Shown here: in pieces, positions 10,721 to 22,330 of the stretch
Position numbering within the stretch: position 1 is the first letter of the stretch
Layout of the letters: each line of letters begins with the position of its first letter
From: Patagioenas fasciata
Taxonomy: Eukaryota > Chordata > Aves > Columbiformes > Columbidae
Length of the DNA: 64,000 bases
NCBI RefSeq assembly: GCF_037038585.1
Contig: NC_092524.1
Coordinates: 68,064,552 to 68,128,551 of the forward strand
Direction: 5' to 3'
Notes under the pieces: model-generated
Seen by the model: the letters and a program-made list of their open reading frames with translations, nothing else
Told to the model about the DNA's origin: nothing
The model's database searches: none
Made by a program: the position numbers and the translations under genes

Positions 10721-13040
10721 GCTGATGCAGCCTGGAGAACGTTCTGCATGTCCTCAGCTGGTGAAGGGGGTGGGGGACGGCAGGAGGAGGGTGAAAATGG
10801 GTCTCCGAAGTCAGAATTGATTTCTGGGCTGTGTGTAGCTATCTGCATGTACAAACCGGTATTTGCATATGCAAGTCTTCAGCTGTGCAGTCACTTGCTA
10901 TTCCAAAGCAAAGGCAGGCGTGTGCATGTGTAATGGATCCTGCTCAGAGCTCGCTCGCCAAAATCATGGTTGCTCCTTCTACCTAACTCCGAGTCCAATC
11001 ATCACGGGAAGTATCTGAAAATCTAGCTGGTGCATTACATGGTAACTGGAAGCTTTTTCTCTAGCCCTGTACTTTTGAGGCTGTTTTTTGTTTGTTTGGT
11101 TGGTTGGTTGGTTTTTCCATCCTCAGATCTTTAGAATGTACTTTATAGTAGAAAACACTGAATACTTTTTCGCCGTGTAATGCAGAGCATCTCTGTGAGC
11201 TCTCTGCAAATTGTGCCCTGTGTATTTCAGAATGGTACAGATGAGTCTGTTCAAGTCACAATAAAATAAATATTATCTTCCTAACACCTCTTTTCCCTTT
11301 TCTCTGCCTTCCCTTCTCTCATCTGCTGAATGAGATGTTTCCACAGTTTCATTCAACACAGGATGGCAGTGGCAGAGCTTGGCAGCTATGGGAGCAAATG
11401 CCTTGCAACCAAAGGACAGCTTGAAAGGCAAACACGCGATTCACCGAACGCCTGGCAATCCAGAGTCTGTCAGCGGCCCTTTCCCACTTGCAGTTAAGGA
11501 GCATTGGACAGTTCCTTAAATAAAATGCATTTTGCTTTAGCAGGTGACCATGCTGACTTCTGTCATCTCTTACATCTTCTCCTATTTTCTTTTGCTTTTT
11601 CCATGTGTGTTGTTCTGCTGATCCCAGTTCTGAGGGGAAGCGTAGCAATACAGCTGCTGTGCATTTCTTTGTTATTTCCTTTCCTGCCTTGGCACCTGTA
11701 GACACTGTAACTAAGCACTTTACAGTAATCTTAAAAGCCTTCCAAAAATACTGTGACTCATTAAAACTGACTCAATAATAAAATCGATGGCAGCCTTCTA
11801 TTCCTTCTGGAAAACTCATCTGCCCTGCGGTTCCAGACAAAAATAAACTAGATAGTTTTTAGTTTGTTTGTTTTTCCCAAAGCTTAACTGAAGAAACAAA
11901 TTAAGTCTCATGTGATATCAGGACCACCAGACTTTGAATTTTTAGGTGTTATCCCTATGCATACATACAGTTTTTCTGCGCTTCTTCTCTGTTGTCAGTT
12001 CTAAATCCAAGACTGTGGAGTTTGCAAAAAGCACAGAGCCAGTGTTGAAGCAAATTTGTAATAAAAGGGCATGATAGGGAACAGCTTTGTCACAGCAGCA
12101 TCGACGAGACAAAGAGCTGCAGTCTCTGCAGGTGGAATTTGCACAACCACATGTGTCATCCATAAATGTGCTTGCTCCAGGCAAAGACACACACCTGGAA
12201 TGCATCAGGACAACTGAATGGTGCCTTTAGCTCTACTTCTACTGCACCCTATGACCTGTGGGGTGAACATAAGCCTGTTGCTAGGACTACATCTGTACAG
12301 CACAGTGAGGAAGAGGAAGGAGAGTAATAATTATATTTTGTGACCCACGCATGCTTCTTGTCTGTGTTGCCAAGCAGTCGGCGAGGCGCAAAGCATCTGC
12401 AGTGCGCTCAGAAAGAGCTGGTCTTACGGTGTCTGCTGATGGACTTAGACGTGGCAAGCTTAGCTCTGCTGGGGCCCAGCTGGTCTGGCCACACAGATGT
12501 GCAGGCTGGAGGTGCCGTGCTCACCATCCGCAAGAAAGGGTGAGCACAGCCTGGATTTGCAGAAAAAATAAACCAGCTCCCACCTCTGCTTACCTGGAAG
12601 TGCGGCCGCAACTCAGATCTGCACACCTGTGTGCATCAGCAAAACGGGACCACGCTGCTGACCTCCTTAGCGAAGATCTTGGAGATCAACAGAGAGAATG
12701 TTCAGTCTAAGAGCTGGAGATTATCTGGTTTAGAGTGTCTCTTCCTGCAGTCCAGAGGGGCTGGGGTTATTTTAAATCTTTTTTTTTTGTGCAAAGAAGA
12801 AACCAGAAGATTATTTTCTTTCTTCTGTGTCCTAAAACTCCTCAGGGCTGCTTATCTCCAATTGTGCTTGTCAAATGCACCCTTCTGCTATGCACTCTTC
12901 AGGGGAATGCATTTAAGAGCTTAGAAAACCCAGCCAGGAGAGGGGACTGGTGCCCGTAAGACTTACGTGACAAATGCACACACAGTGAGACAATATCTAC
13001 AACGGTGCGTTGAGAAAGACCCGTGTTACTCATAAAACCA
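10721..13040. other. Unique non-coding stretch with a short TTTG/TTGG run
   Basis: A small impure (TTTG)(TTGG) run lies at 11084-11116. Otherwise no repeat, RNA or exon signal was found. Frames reach about 119 codons without a recognisable product. Confidence 0.55.
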
Positions 13041-13044
13041 AAGA

Positions 13045-13280
13045 ATGAAGCTCGAATGGCTTTTAGGAAACTATTTAGCCCATCTCCCAGTCCAGTACCC
13101 AACAAAACCAAAATCACTTCTGCTATTTATGTCACTTAACCTGTTCTTAAAGATCTCCAGTTTAGAAGAAACTGTATCACCACCAGCCTAGCTCACCGCT
13201 TCACAATTCTCACTCTGCAGAGATTTTCCTTTGCATCTTAATCCTATTTCTTCTTGTCCTATGCAGCTTGGAAATTCACA
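13045..13280 (-). mobile_element. Ancient CR1-type LINE relic (antisense)
   Basis: The order of degraded blocks matches the reverse complement of an old CR1 3' region: 'ctatttagcccatctccc', 'cctgttcttaaagatctcc', then the 'caccaccagcctagctcacc' position, a run where 'cacaattctcactctgcag' replaces the usual 'tcaccactctcac' block, and 'cctatttcttcttgtcc'. Divergence is far greater than in the CR1 copies that keep clean octamer tails, so it belongs to an older layer. Boundaries are approximate. Confidence 0.6.
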
Positions 13281-14865
13281 GCAGACTGGTGCCTTCTACG
13301 AAACTGCACAAAAATGCCTTGAGTGGGACCGAGGTAATATCAGTAACAGACGTGAATTCCAAAAGGTTTGTAAAGTAGCATTTTAACACTGACATGTTTT
13401 TCGGGGCAGGGGGGGAAATAGGTCAATTTCTCCTCTCTAAATTTTTAGCAGCTATTAAACTTGGGCTTTAATTTCCTACCCACCTCCCAAATTACTGGAT
13501 GATTCGCCATGTCAGCCAGCAGGCAGGTCCAAGTCCCCTGTCCTCGATTTCAATGGATCTGCACCAGGTAAAGTGCTGGTTGAGATTTCTGGAGCTGCGA
13601 AATCCTCCTGAAAAGTTGAGCAGGGAGTAATGCCTTGATCCAACAGTAAGCTCAGGTGCTGCAGCTGCCAATGGTTTCTATTACTGCTGCAGGCTGTAAG
13701 CAATTAGAAAACGCCCACCATCAAAATGAGCTTTTTTAGTAGTGAACTTTGTGACATGAAGACAAATGTGGAAATCGCGAGACCTAATTACACCTAATTG
13801 CCAATCCATGGGAAACACTCCAGTGAACTGGCACTCTGCGAAGGGAGGAGACAAGTGGCATTGTTTTAAAACACACATTTAACAAACATATAATTAGTTA
13901 AATACCCCCACACTCTTCTAGCTGCTTGTTTTACTCTGAATCAAAGCTCCTCTGTGCACTGAATGTGGGGAAGGCATCCTCAAATGGCAGCTGCTTCTCT
14001 TTTAAAAAGGCTTTAAAGGACCACGTTAGCAGGTAAAGAACAAATATAAATATACTTTGTGATTTCCACAAAGGTTGCCTTGGATCACCGGTTTGCTGCA
14101 GGCATCCCCAGGCTCCATCAATGTTTTCTTGCTAGCAGGAGAGCCTGGCAAGAGCTGTCCTGGCAATTTTCAGGGAGCAGCTTGATTTCAAGTGATAGAG
14201 CATCTTCTTCCTCTTGATGGAGTGTTCAGGGACACGTTGTGAGCACCTTGACTCTCCACATGGTTTACAAGCTTTGAAACATCTGTTGTTTCAAAAGCAG
14301 TTTGTCCAGAGTGGGATTCACCTTTACGGTGTTAACACTGCTTCCCCACGAGGTGCCATTGAACCCCACATGTGGAAAGGTTGGACCCCACAGATTGTTC
14401 TGGCCATGGGACAGCAAGCACACGGTTCAGCAACACCCGTGTTAGGGGGTGATGCTGACTGGCTGACCCAACCAGTCCTACATGAGGCTAAAGTGCTAGA
14501 AATCAGCCCCACATTTCTGCAAATGTCACCATCCTCCCGGCAGCTCAAATGAACCAGGGGTTATTTTATCCTCCTCTAACTTAAAATCCACTTCCTCTTC
14601 TTCAGCCAAAATAGTTGGCCCAAAGGATTAAAATAGCCTTTTTTTCCCAATAAGACCATGGAGAGGCTGAGATTCCACCAGGCATCTGATTTCCTTTAAG
14701 GATACAGCTGGGTTGAGCCGTTCCTCGGAAGTGCTGGACCACCATGGTCCGTGGTGAGCTGGAAGCTGACATACAATCCCCCTGCAGCATATGTGCTAAT
14801 CCAAATATTAGAATAACGTATTAGAGGTATAACAATGTAGGCTATTATATTATAATATACAATAG
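13281..14865. other. Unique non-coding stretch
   Basis: Nothing recognisable was found. A TTAGTTAA-containing AT-rich part lies near 13.88 kb, and there are frames up to 112 codons (14214-14552) without domains. Confidence 0.55.
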
Positions 14866-14869
14866 ATAC

Positions 14870-15098
14870 ATGCCAGAGAAGGTTTAGATTGGATATTAGG
14901 AAATATTTCTTCATGGAGAGGGTTGTCGGGCTTTGGAACAGATTGCCCAGGGCATTGGTGGAGTCACCGTCCCTGGAGGGGTTTAAAAGGTGTGTAGACA
15001 AGGTTCTTAGGGACATGGTCTAGCGCTACATTTAGGTTATGGTTGGACTTGATTATCTTGAGGGTACCTTCCCGCTGGAATGATTCTATGATTCTATT
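14870..15098 (+). mobile_element. CR1 LINE, J/E-like 3' end
   Basis: The sense-strand blocks are 'tttagattggatattagg', 'gattgcccagggcattgg', 'gtggagtcaccgtccctgg', 'acaaggttcttagggacatg' and 'ttatggttggacttgat', ending with the tail 'atgattctatgattctatta'. It is truncated at the 5' side just before the 'ggcctcaagttgtgcc' block. At the 3' side it runs into 'ctaagtaataatac'. This copy is moderately diverged, with small changes such as 'gagggttgtcgggctttgg'. Confidence 0.93.
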
Positions 15099-16415
15099 AC
15101 TAAGTAATAATACTGCTGCCCTCCAGGTACTGTCCCTTCAGGGCCTGCCATGACGGGAAGCTGCAGTGGGGGAGCAGAACACACAAAACGGCTGCTGCCA
15201 CCCCCTGGCCCTGAGGTGAGGCTTCACCACAGCTGTATGGTGGAGGATGGACCCTTGGCTGGGGCTTCTCCTCACCAGGGACAGACCCCGCTGTCCAAGA
15301 AGCCACGTTGACCTGGGGCTGGACAGGGTAGTGAGGGCTGGGCTGTGCTTGGAAGGACAGTTTACAATGGCGGGGTCTCATGTTCCCCACCCACATGGCT
15401 GTATCTCCAGTGTCCTCCATGGTCAGAAGAGCTGCAGTGCCTTGGTTTCCCGATCTGTGAGGGAAATGGTGCTATTTGCCACATATATGGAGGTTTACTG
15501 GTGACAAATATACCCCCAAAAGCTCCACACTGAGCAAAATATGGGTCATCTCCTCATGTCTCTTCACCTTCATGTCCCTCCGTTTTCTCTTCGGTTCAGC
15601 CACAGCAAACCCATGGTGACCCATGAGCCACCACCAAGTGCAGGTGAAAGGACTGAAACTGGGGCTGAACGCCCTTTTTTTGTTGTTGCTTGAATCTCAG
15701 CAGCCCCATTCTCTGTATGGCACCAGTTACATCTGGCTGGTTTTGCTCATTTTCAGTTTAGTGTAAATACCAGCCCTGGAAGTCATTTGGGAAGCTTGCA
15801 TATGCTAATAATTTGTAGCTGAATTATTATTATTTTTTTTACATTAAACAATAATATTGATATTTTCAAACTTTGCATGCCAAACACTGAAATTGAATTA
15901 AGAATTGTTTAAAATAACAATAATATAAATTTGTTTTAAATGAATTTAGTGTCATTTCATTGTTTGAAATGTAATGTAGGAAAATATTACTGCTGGGGCA
16001 AGAGTAAATATCTAAGTCTATTAATTTTATTGAAGTAGTGGATAGATCCACATGAACTATTTCTGTGTGTGTTTGGTTAATATTTTATTGAAAATTGGTG
16101 TTAGCTCTAACTAATGAAAATCCAAACTCACTTCACATATGAAGGTGTAAAATGCATCCAACAACTTAATAACCCATTAACTTCAATGGATTTTTTAATG
16201 CTAAAACAATAAAAAAAAGAAAGAAAGGTAGGTGTCTCTGAGAGATGTATAAAAAGTGGAAATCAGCCAATACAGTCAGCCGTAATTCTGAATTAACAGG
16301 GAAGGATAAGCGAGATGTGCAGCCTTGGTCCCTCATTGTCCAGCAGTTCCCAGCACAAGTTGAAAGGATGGCGCAAAAAAGCCCGGAGCATAATGATACA
16401 AATGTCTACTTCTTA
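15099..16415. other. GC-rich then AT-rich unique sequence
   Basis: 15100-15430 is GC-rich with 60-106 codon frames on both strands but no domain. 15780-16230 is strongly AT-rich, with many TAATAAT and TTTAAA words and an A/AAAG run near 16210-16228. The sharp compositional change does not coincide with a recognised element. Confidence 0.5.
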
Positions 16416-16419
16416 AATA

Positions 16420-16625
16420 TAGTACTTTTCATGCACCAACATTGGAGAATTTTGCAAAGGGCAGTGCAGTTAGTTCCATTTTACAGGTGGTGAAACTGAA
16501 GCCCAGAAAAGGGATGTTGTTTGCCTGGGCTCACCCTGTCAATGGCCAAGGGTAGAGCCAGGAACAAATCCCTGTCTCTTGATGGCTAATCCCGTGCCTA
16601 AGCCAAGATGGTCTCCTGCTTCAGG
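16420..16625 (-). mobile_element. MIR-like (CORE-SINE) fossil
   Basis: The + strand carries the complement of the classic MIR layout: 'ccattttacaggtggtgaaa', 'ctgaagcccagaaaaggga', then a 'tgcctgggctcacc' stretch where 'cttgcccaaggtcac' is expected, 'gtagagccaggaacaaatcc', and 'ctgtctcttgatggctaatc'. MIR SINEs were active in early amniotes, and birds keep only a few highly decayed copies. The match is by eye, and a tRNA-derived head is not clearly visible. Confidence 0.6.
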
Positions 16626-16639
16626 AAAATGCTTCCTTT

Positions 16640-16775
16640 GTAGGTAGCACTTGAGCACATGTTAAAGTCAAGGGGACTTAAACGTCTGCTCAAAGTTAAG
16701 CCTATACGTAAGTACTTTCCAAACAGAGGGTAAACTTAAACCCAAGTTAAAGCGCTTTCCTGAATCCGGACAAAA
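16640..16775. repeat. Ancient palindrome-type interspersed repeat relic
   Basis: The words 'gcacttgagcacatgttaa', 'gctcaaagttaagcc', 'gtaagtactttcc' and 'agcgctttcctgaatccgg' follow the layout of a widespread sauropsid palindromic repeat. That repeat's arms read roughly 'cacttaagcacatgctta' and its complement. The copy is decayed and probably rearranged. A MITE-like origin is my inference, and I do not assign a family name. It abuts the MIR-like relic. Confidence 0.4.
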
Positions 16776-17997
16776 TCTGTCCAAAGCGCTTGATTCTTCT
16801 AACTGCCATAATTAATGGTATGGAGAAGCTGAATTATGTAGATTTCTATCTCTTTCCATCCCTTGCTTTGTTGTTAGGTTTTTCAGGAAGAACAGGACAT
16901 AAGAAGGCTGTTTTAATTTTTTAGCCATCCATCCTCTTAATTCCAGCTCAGCATGTTCTTCATATCTTGATGGAATTTCACTGGTTATTAATACTGTTTT
17001 ATTGTGGATCCAGCTATACTTGAGACTTGCATGACTCTACGTAATTATCAAATCTCAAATCTGTGTAATGTGAATACATGCATTTATTAAGAGAGGACCA
17101 AACAGCCTTCACAACACAGTGAAAAATAACAGGAAATCGAAAACAGTATCATGTTGGGTTTGTTGACTTTAGCGAAAACGTCCTCGCTGCTGTGTGACCG
17201 TGTATTTCTGAAGTCATAAAATTGCAGTCCTGGTAGATCAGAGCACGTATCTTGTTTGACAGAAGTGAGGGTGAATATCAAAGTGGTATTCTTCCTTCCA
17301 GCAAATTAAAACTGCAGGGTTTACGCAGTGCTCCACTCAAGAATCCCATCAGAAGGCAACTTATTTCTGTGTAACACCGATAACAGTTCAGTCGCGCCAG
17401 CGCAGACTTGGAGAGAGACATGTGTAGTGTCAATCATACAGGCAGACAATTTGATCTATGGGACGATCAGGGTGCAGAAGAGTTGTTTACCTGTTAACCT
17501 GGGTTCAAAATCTCAACCAGTGCTTGGCATGTTCTCTAGGCTTCAACCAGTGACTATAAAAAGCAGCAGGCTTTTCAGATCTTGGACGGACAAAGCTTCA
17601 CACATTCCCTGTTACTGCAAAGCTGCCTAGAGCTGGGAAGACAGCTTGTGTGTACAACCATTCAGGATTCATCTTGCCCTTAACCGAGTAGCTAATTAGC
17701 AAACATTAACACCATTAATGGTTTCAGCCTTCCTGTGAGAAAGGCAAAGAGAGGGTCCCCAGACTGTTTTTCATGGCCAGCAGTAACTCATGCTGGTGTT
17801 TAAAGCGGGTGAAATTAGCAGGGTGGGACAACTCAAGGATTTGGATGTTGAAATGCTGAGGATTTCTTTAAAATAAAGTATAGAAGTTCTCTGGAATTTG
17901 CGTTGTTCAGCAGTGAGAAAAACTTGTCAAGCAGGGATTTAGACCTGAGCAGATCAATAACAGCTTTGAAAAGGGTATATGGAGTGAAACAGAACCG
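16776..17997. other. Unique non-coding stretch
   Basis: No repeat or exon was recognised. A 100-codon frame (17328-17630) has no domain. The part around 16.9-17.1 kb is AT-rich. Confidence 0.55.
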
Positions 17998-18213
17998 TAG
18001 AATCATTTTGGTTGGAAGACACCCTCAAGATCATTGAGTCCAACTGTTAACCCAATACCAGCACTAACCCGTGTCCCTAAGAACCTCATCTACGTGCCTT
18101 CTAAACCCCTCCAGGGATGGTGACTCCACCACTGCCCTGGGCATCCTGTTCCAATGCCTGACAGCCCTTTCCAGGAAGAAATTTTTCCTGATATCCAATC
18201 TAAACCTCCCCTG
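17998..18213 (-). mobile_element. CR1 LINE, J/E-like 3' fragment (antisense)
   Basis: Antisense CR1 blocks: 'tagaatcattttggttggaa', 'ccctcaagatcattgagtcc', 'gtccctaagaacctcatc', 'ccagggatggtgactcc', 'gcatcctgttccaatgcctg' and 'atccaatctaaacctcccct'. Only one copy of the tail unit remains. It lies immediately before the long, much older CR1 on the opposite strand, so it probably inserted at or near that element's edge. Confidence 0.92.
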
Positions 18214-18469
18214 AAACAGAATATGGTAGCAATGGAAGAAGGAGTAGGTCAGGTAAAGTCACCTTGTCTTAAAGGTTAGGAGATGAAGTCCTAAAGTTGG
18301 AGCATGAAACTGAGAGGACCTTATACAATAAGGAAAATAGACAATAAAAGGCTCACTAGCCATAGAAATGAGAAGAAAAAGAATGACTGAGACTCCTGCA
18401 CAATAAACAGGGGTTAGGGATTAGTACGTGTCATCCAGACATTGAAGGGACACTACCTTGGCTTTCCCT

Positions 18470-19760
18470 AGGGATGAAGATGGTTCATGGGAATGAGTGG
18501 ATAGAACTGGAGAGGGTCATGTGCAATATGCAGAACTCCAAGTGCTTCGTGTGTTCAAGCCTGTAAGGATCAGATCGGCCCCAGGGGAGAGAAGGAACTG
18601 ACACATGAAATCACCATCCCTGTAGCAGAGATTCTCAATAAACTGTTCAAAGCCTGAGTACTCTGCCCTGAGCGTTTGACTGGAAAGTAGCAAACACGGT
18701 ACCTGTAATACAGGATGGAGCAGCTGTTGAAAAGTGATTAGGGAAACTCCTGGCTGTACCTCAACACTGTGTAGTGCTTTAGAGCAGCTTTTTAAATAAC
18801 TGAACACGTGAAGGCATGTGAAAAATGGGATAAATGCAAGATGGGTTTGTGAGAGAGGGATTGTGCTGAGCTCCTTGGAGAGCTTTCACTGAGCAGAAGT
18901 CAAGAATAGTGTGATGCCCCAGCTACCTGGGTTCCTCCAAAGAACTGAATGCATTTTTCTGTAAAGGGAATTTGTGATGACAATGTAGAAGATGAGGATT
19001 AAAACTAGTGGTCTGTCGTGGGGCAAAGAGTGGGCAAAGGAGAAATGATGGAAGGTGACTTGGGAGGAAGAAATGAGCACTGGAAGGTGGTTATGCAGTT
19101 GCTTGAGCTAAAGAAACACCCTGCGGATAGAAAATTTGGGAACATTGTTGATTTGGATCAGCTTACAGAATTTGGGTACTGTGAAGTACAAAGTCAATGC
19201 ACATTGGGACCAATAACAGAAGTTTCTGCCTTAAACCACGGACTCTTCAGCTTGAAAGACAGACATAGTGAAAGACTCTGTTAAAAGCTTAGGGAATGAA
19301 GACGGGCCACTATGCAACCTGGCAGTGAACAGAAGGACCACAATCCTAGAATATATCCATTTTATTGCAGAACTATAGTAATGTTAATATTGTTGCAGAA
19401 GGCATGAAGGAAAACTTAAGTGGGACAGTTGTGGTTACCCATGTTTAAGATTCAGACTGACAGGGTTACTGGGGTGACTGGGGAGAATGGAGAACCTATT
19501 TTATGAAAGAAGACTGAGAGAGCAGGGCTTGTTCAGCCTAATAACGTGAAGGCTGGGAAGAGATAGGCCTGCTCTCCAGAAATGCATCGGGGGGGTAAGC
19601 ACCAGGGAGGGATAAGAGCTATATAAGCTGAAAAGCTGGCACAAGAACAAATAGGCAGGAACTGGCTCTGAATAAATCAAGGCTGGAAATTAGAGGGAAG
19701 CTTTTAACTGAGAGAGGAAAGGGGATCCACAACAGACCCCACCAGCATGTTTGGGACCAA
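18470..19760 (+). mobile_element. Ancient CR1 LINE relic, RT region to 3' UTR
   Basis: This is one long, decayed CR1 copy in sense orientation. From left to right it shows 'aggatcagatcggcccc' and 'ggaactgacacatgaaatc', which belong to the linker before the reverse transcriptase core. Then come 'gactggaaagtagcaaacac' and 'ggatggagcagctgtt'. 'gtacaaagtcaatgcacatt' and 'gggaccaataac' correspond to the C-terminal coding part. Finally 'ttgttcagcctaataacg', 'aaggctgggaagagatagg', 'gcatcgggggggtaagcacc' and 'caaggctggaaattagaggg' are 3' untranslated blocks. Every frame is interrupted, so it is a fossil. Central portions (about 18830-19110) are weakly matched, and the start may extend to about 18230. 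Confidence 0.7.
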
Positions 19761-22269
19761 AAAAAATTCAATAGTTTTAAGATGATGTTTGATAAATAAA
19801 TTAAACCAATGCAGTTTTGTTCCTCATAATGTGAAGAACCGAACTCAATGACTCAGAGCAGCCCTTCAAATTCTTCAATGAGTTGAACATCCTAAGATGC
19901 ATATGACAGATAATGCATGTTGAAGTAATTATTTCAGGCTCTGTGCAGCCTCTGGCAAGCTCTGCTTGCCTGAGGGTAGCAGCACAGTAAGAAGGTGGAG
20001 CAGGGCAGGGCTCTTCCCATACTTAGGTAGTAGGAACTGAATCTTACCAGTCAGCAAAGCACCTGAAAATTGTCACCTGAAATACTCTCTTCTGCAACAC
20101 CTTCTTGGCTCTCGCGAGTCCAGCAGATAATCAAGGCAGGTTAGAAATGGATGCTATCATGAAAGGCATGACATATTTAACTCCAAGTTTCCCTGTACCC
20201 TACAAATGTTCCCAGGTAACCTACAGATGTTTTTACCCCCTCAGAGAATGTTTCTCAGAGAAAAACCTCCTGAGACTGTGTGAGTTTTGCTGTCTGCTAT
20301 ATTCTAAAATGATCAATTAAAACACTAAGTTTGCATAAGGTAAAGATAATCTGATGCAAACCACCTGAAGGTCACACAGCCTGAATATAAGGTCACCAAG
20401 GGATCTCCAGGTTCATGTCATCAGGTGGAAGAATAACGATGGATGTGTTTTGACAATGTTTATGTTTAATTTAACAATTAACACTGGCCTCACCTATTGA
20501 TCTTTAAGCAAACATTCGTTACGGTGCACAATGACATTGTAGTTAGCAACTTCGGATTGTATTAGTGGCAGTTTCAGCTGAGCTGCATTAAGAAATGCTA
20601 ATTGCAACAGTCTTGAGGAAGGAAAACTGAAACAAAAGGATAGCCACATGTCTTTGATGAATGTCCCTTCTCTGGGCAGATGCCATTAACAGAGGCCTTA
20701 GAGGGTAAACAGCTCTTTCCTTTTTCCCACTTGGCTGATACATAGTTAAGTCTTATCTCATTGCCAGCTCTGAGTGAGATTGATCATTTTTTAATTTACC
20801 AAACGTGATTTAACCCACTTTCACATTGATGTGAACATTACCACCCTTCAGCTTTCATTATTTCAGTGTGGGAGAGTGAAAGTTTGCTGGGAGAGAGCAC
20901 CGAGGACCCTGAACAAGCACTGTAAGAAACTCCAAGTACAGGTCAGGCAAACCCATAGGTGGAGCGGAGCTACAGTCAAGGCCCTGCTCTCTTATTGTCC
21001 GTGCTATCCGTACTCCAGGAGAGCTCAGAGGTGGAGGTTGGAGCCACTTGCTGCCTTCTTCTCCACATATGCATGTCCACCTCGTCCCTTGTCCCTACTC
21101 CAGAGTTCTTGTAGCTCTGCAGTGAATTGCAGCTCAAGCTCAGAAATAACCAAAATTTGACCATATCAACTGATATGAAGGAAGAAGAGGGGGAAATGCA
21201 GCCATGTCGTTTAATGGCAGCTGTGCTGTTGTAGATTGCTTTAAATGGGTCCTAGCACCACACCTGAGACACTGCATACCGCCAAAGCAAGAGGAGCTCC
21301 CTGGGTGGATTTCAGATGAAGGAGTTGGAGGCTTGGCAAAGGGCAGGAGAAATTAAAGTACAGAATTGAGACGATGCATCTGCTCCTGCACCAAGTCAGT
21401 GGTGTGGGTAAGAGAGAACCTGAGCCCACCCTTTAGTCTCAGTTCAGTGACTGTATCCTAAAAGTTTTAAACATTTTAAAAAGTGATGTGCATTGTATCT
21501 GCTCTGGACTCATGATGGCAAATGATTGAGTTAACATTTCTCAGCAGTTACTCCTCACCAGCTGAACCATACTGATGGCTTCTATGAAAGAGATGAGCTT
21601 GATAGGATTGCATTGGAGGGCTAGGAGGTAATGTAGTGGTTGGAAAGCAAGGTGACATGTGAGGTGAATCAAGGAAAGAAATTGGTATTTTGGATAGGGT
21701 AGAAGAGAAGGAGAGGAGTTAGAATGAAAAGGGAGTCAGGTAGGTGACATATAAAGTGATCAGAACAGAAATGGATATTTTAACAAGAGAGTGAGGAAAG
21801 GGCTGACTTGAAAATGTTCTCTGGAAGCTTCCTAACCTACTATTTTTGTAACCTTCTCCTGACCCTTTTTTTCCTTGTGTCCTCAATTATTTGGGGTAAG
21901 CATTGTCCCTATCTTTGTTAGCTCATCTATATGTGCATGCAACCTAACGACAGGGGTGAGCTACTTAATCCTAGTCTGTTAGTGTCATCCTGGATTAATT
22001 TACTCCCTGTTCAGCACTGACTGTCACTTGGGTGAGTGTCTCCTGCACCTTTTCTTTCCTTCTGCTCTTTTTCCTTCTCCTTTGGCCATGCCTTTGGCAA
22101 AGGGCCCCGTAGCTGAAATGCCCCCTGTGACATTCCTCCAGATTCCCCCATCCACGCTAAATACCGCAGACATGCCCGCTTTGTCTGCTACCTCCATCTT
22201 AATTCTTTATCTGCTTACACGGTTAGTGTCTCCCCCCCTCCCCATTACTGACCTTGTGGATTAATGTAT
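19761..22269. other. Unique non-coding stretch
   Basis: No repeat could be named. Frames reach 109 codons (20831-21160) without a domain. The sentence-like string 'caccacacctgagacactgc' near 21258 faintly resembles a CR1 block but lacks the neighbouring blocks. Confidence 0.5.
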
Positions 22270-22330
22270 AGTACGGGACTGTAAGCTTTCTTGAAGGCTG
22301 GGTGAATTGTGTCCTCAGCTCCCCATCTGT
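22270..22330 (+). mobile_element. Possible L2-type LINE 3' tail fragment
   Basis: The short run 'gactgtaagctttcttgaag' then 'gctgggtgaattgtgtcc' resembles the well-known L2 end block 'gactgtaagctccttgaggg / cagggaccgtgtc'. Only about 40 bp match and no upstream L2 sequence is evident, so chance similarity is possible. Confidence 0.3.

Noticed and set aside
21240-21340. CR1-like phrase 'caccacacctgagacactgc'
   Set aside because: A single weak phrase without the neighbouring CR1 blocks in order.
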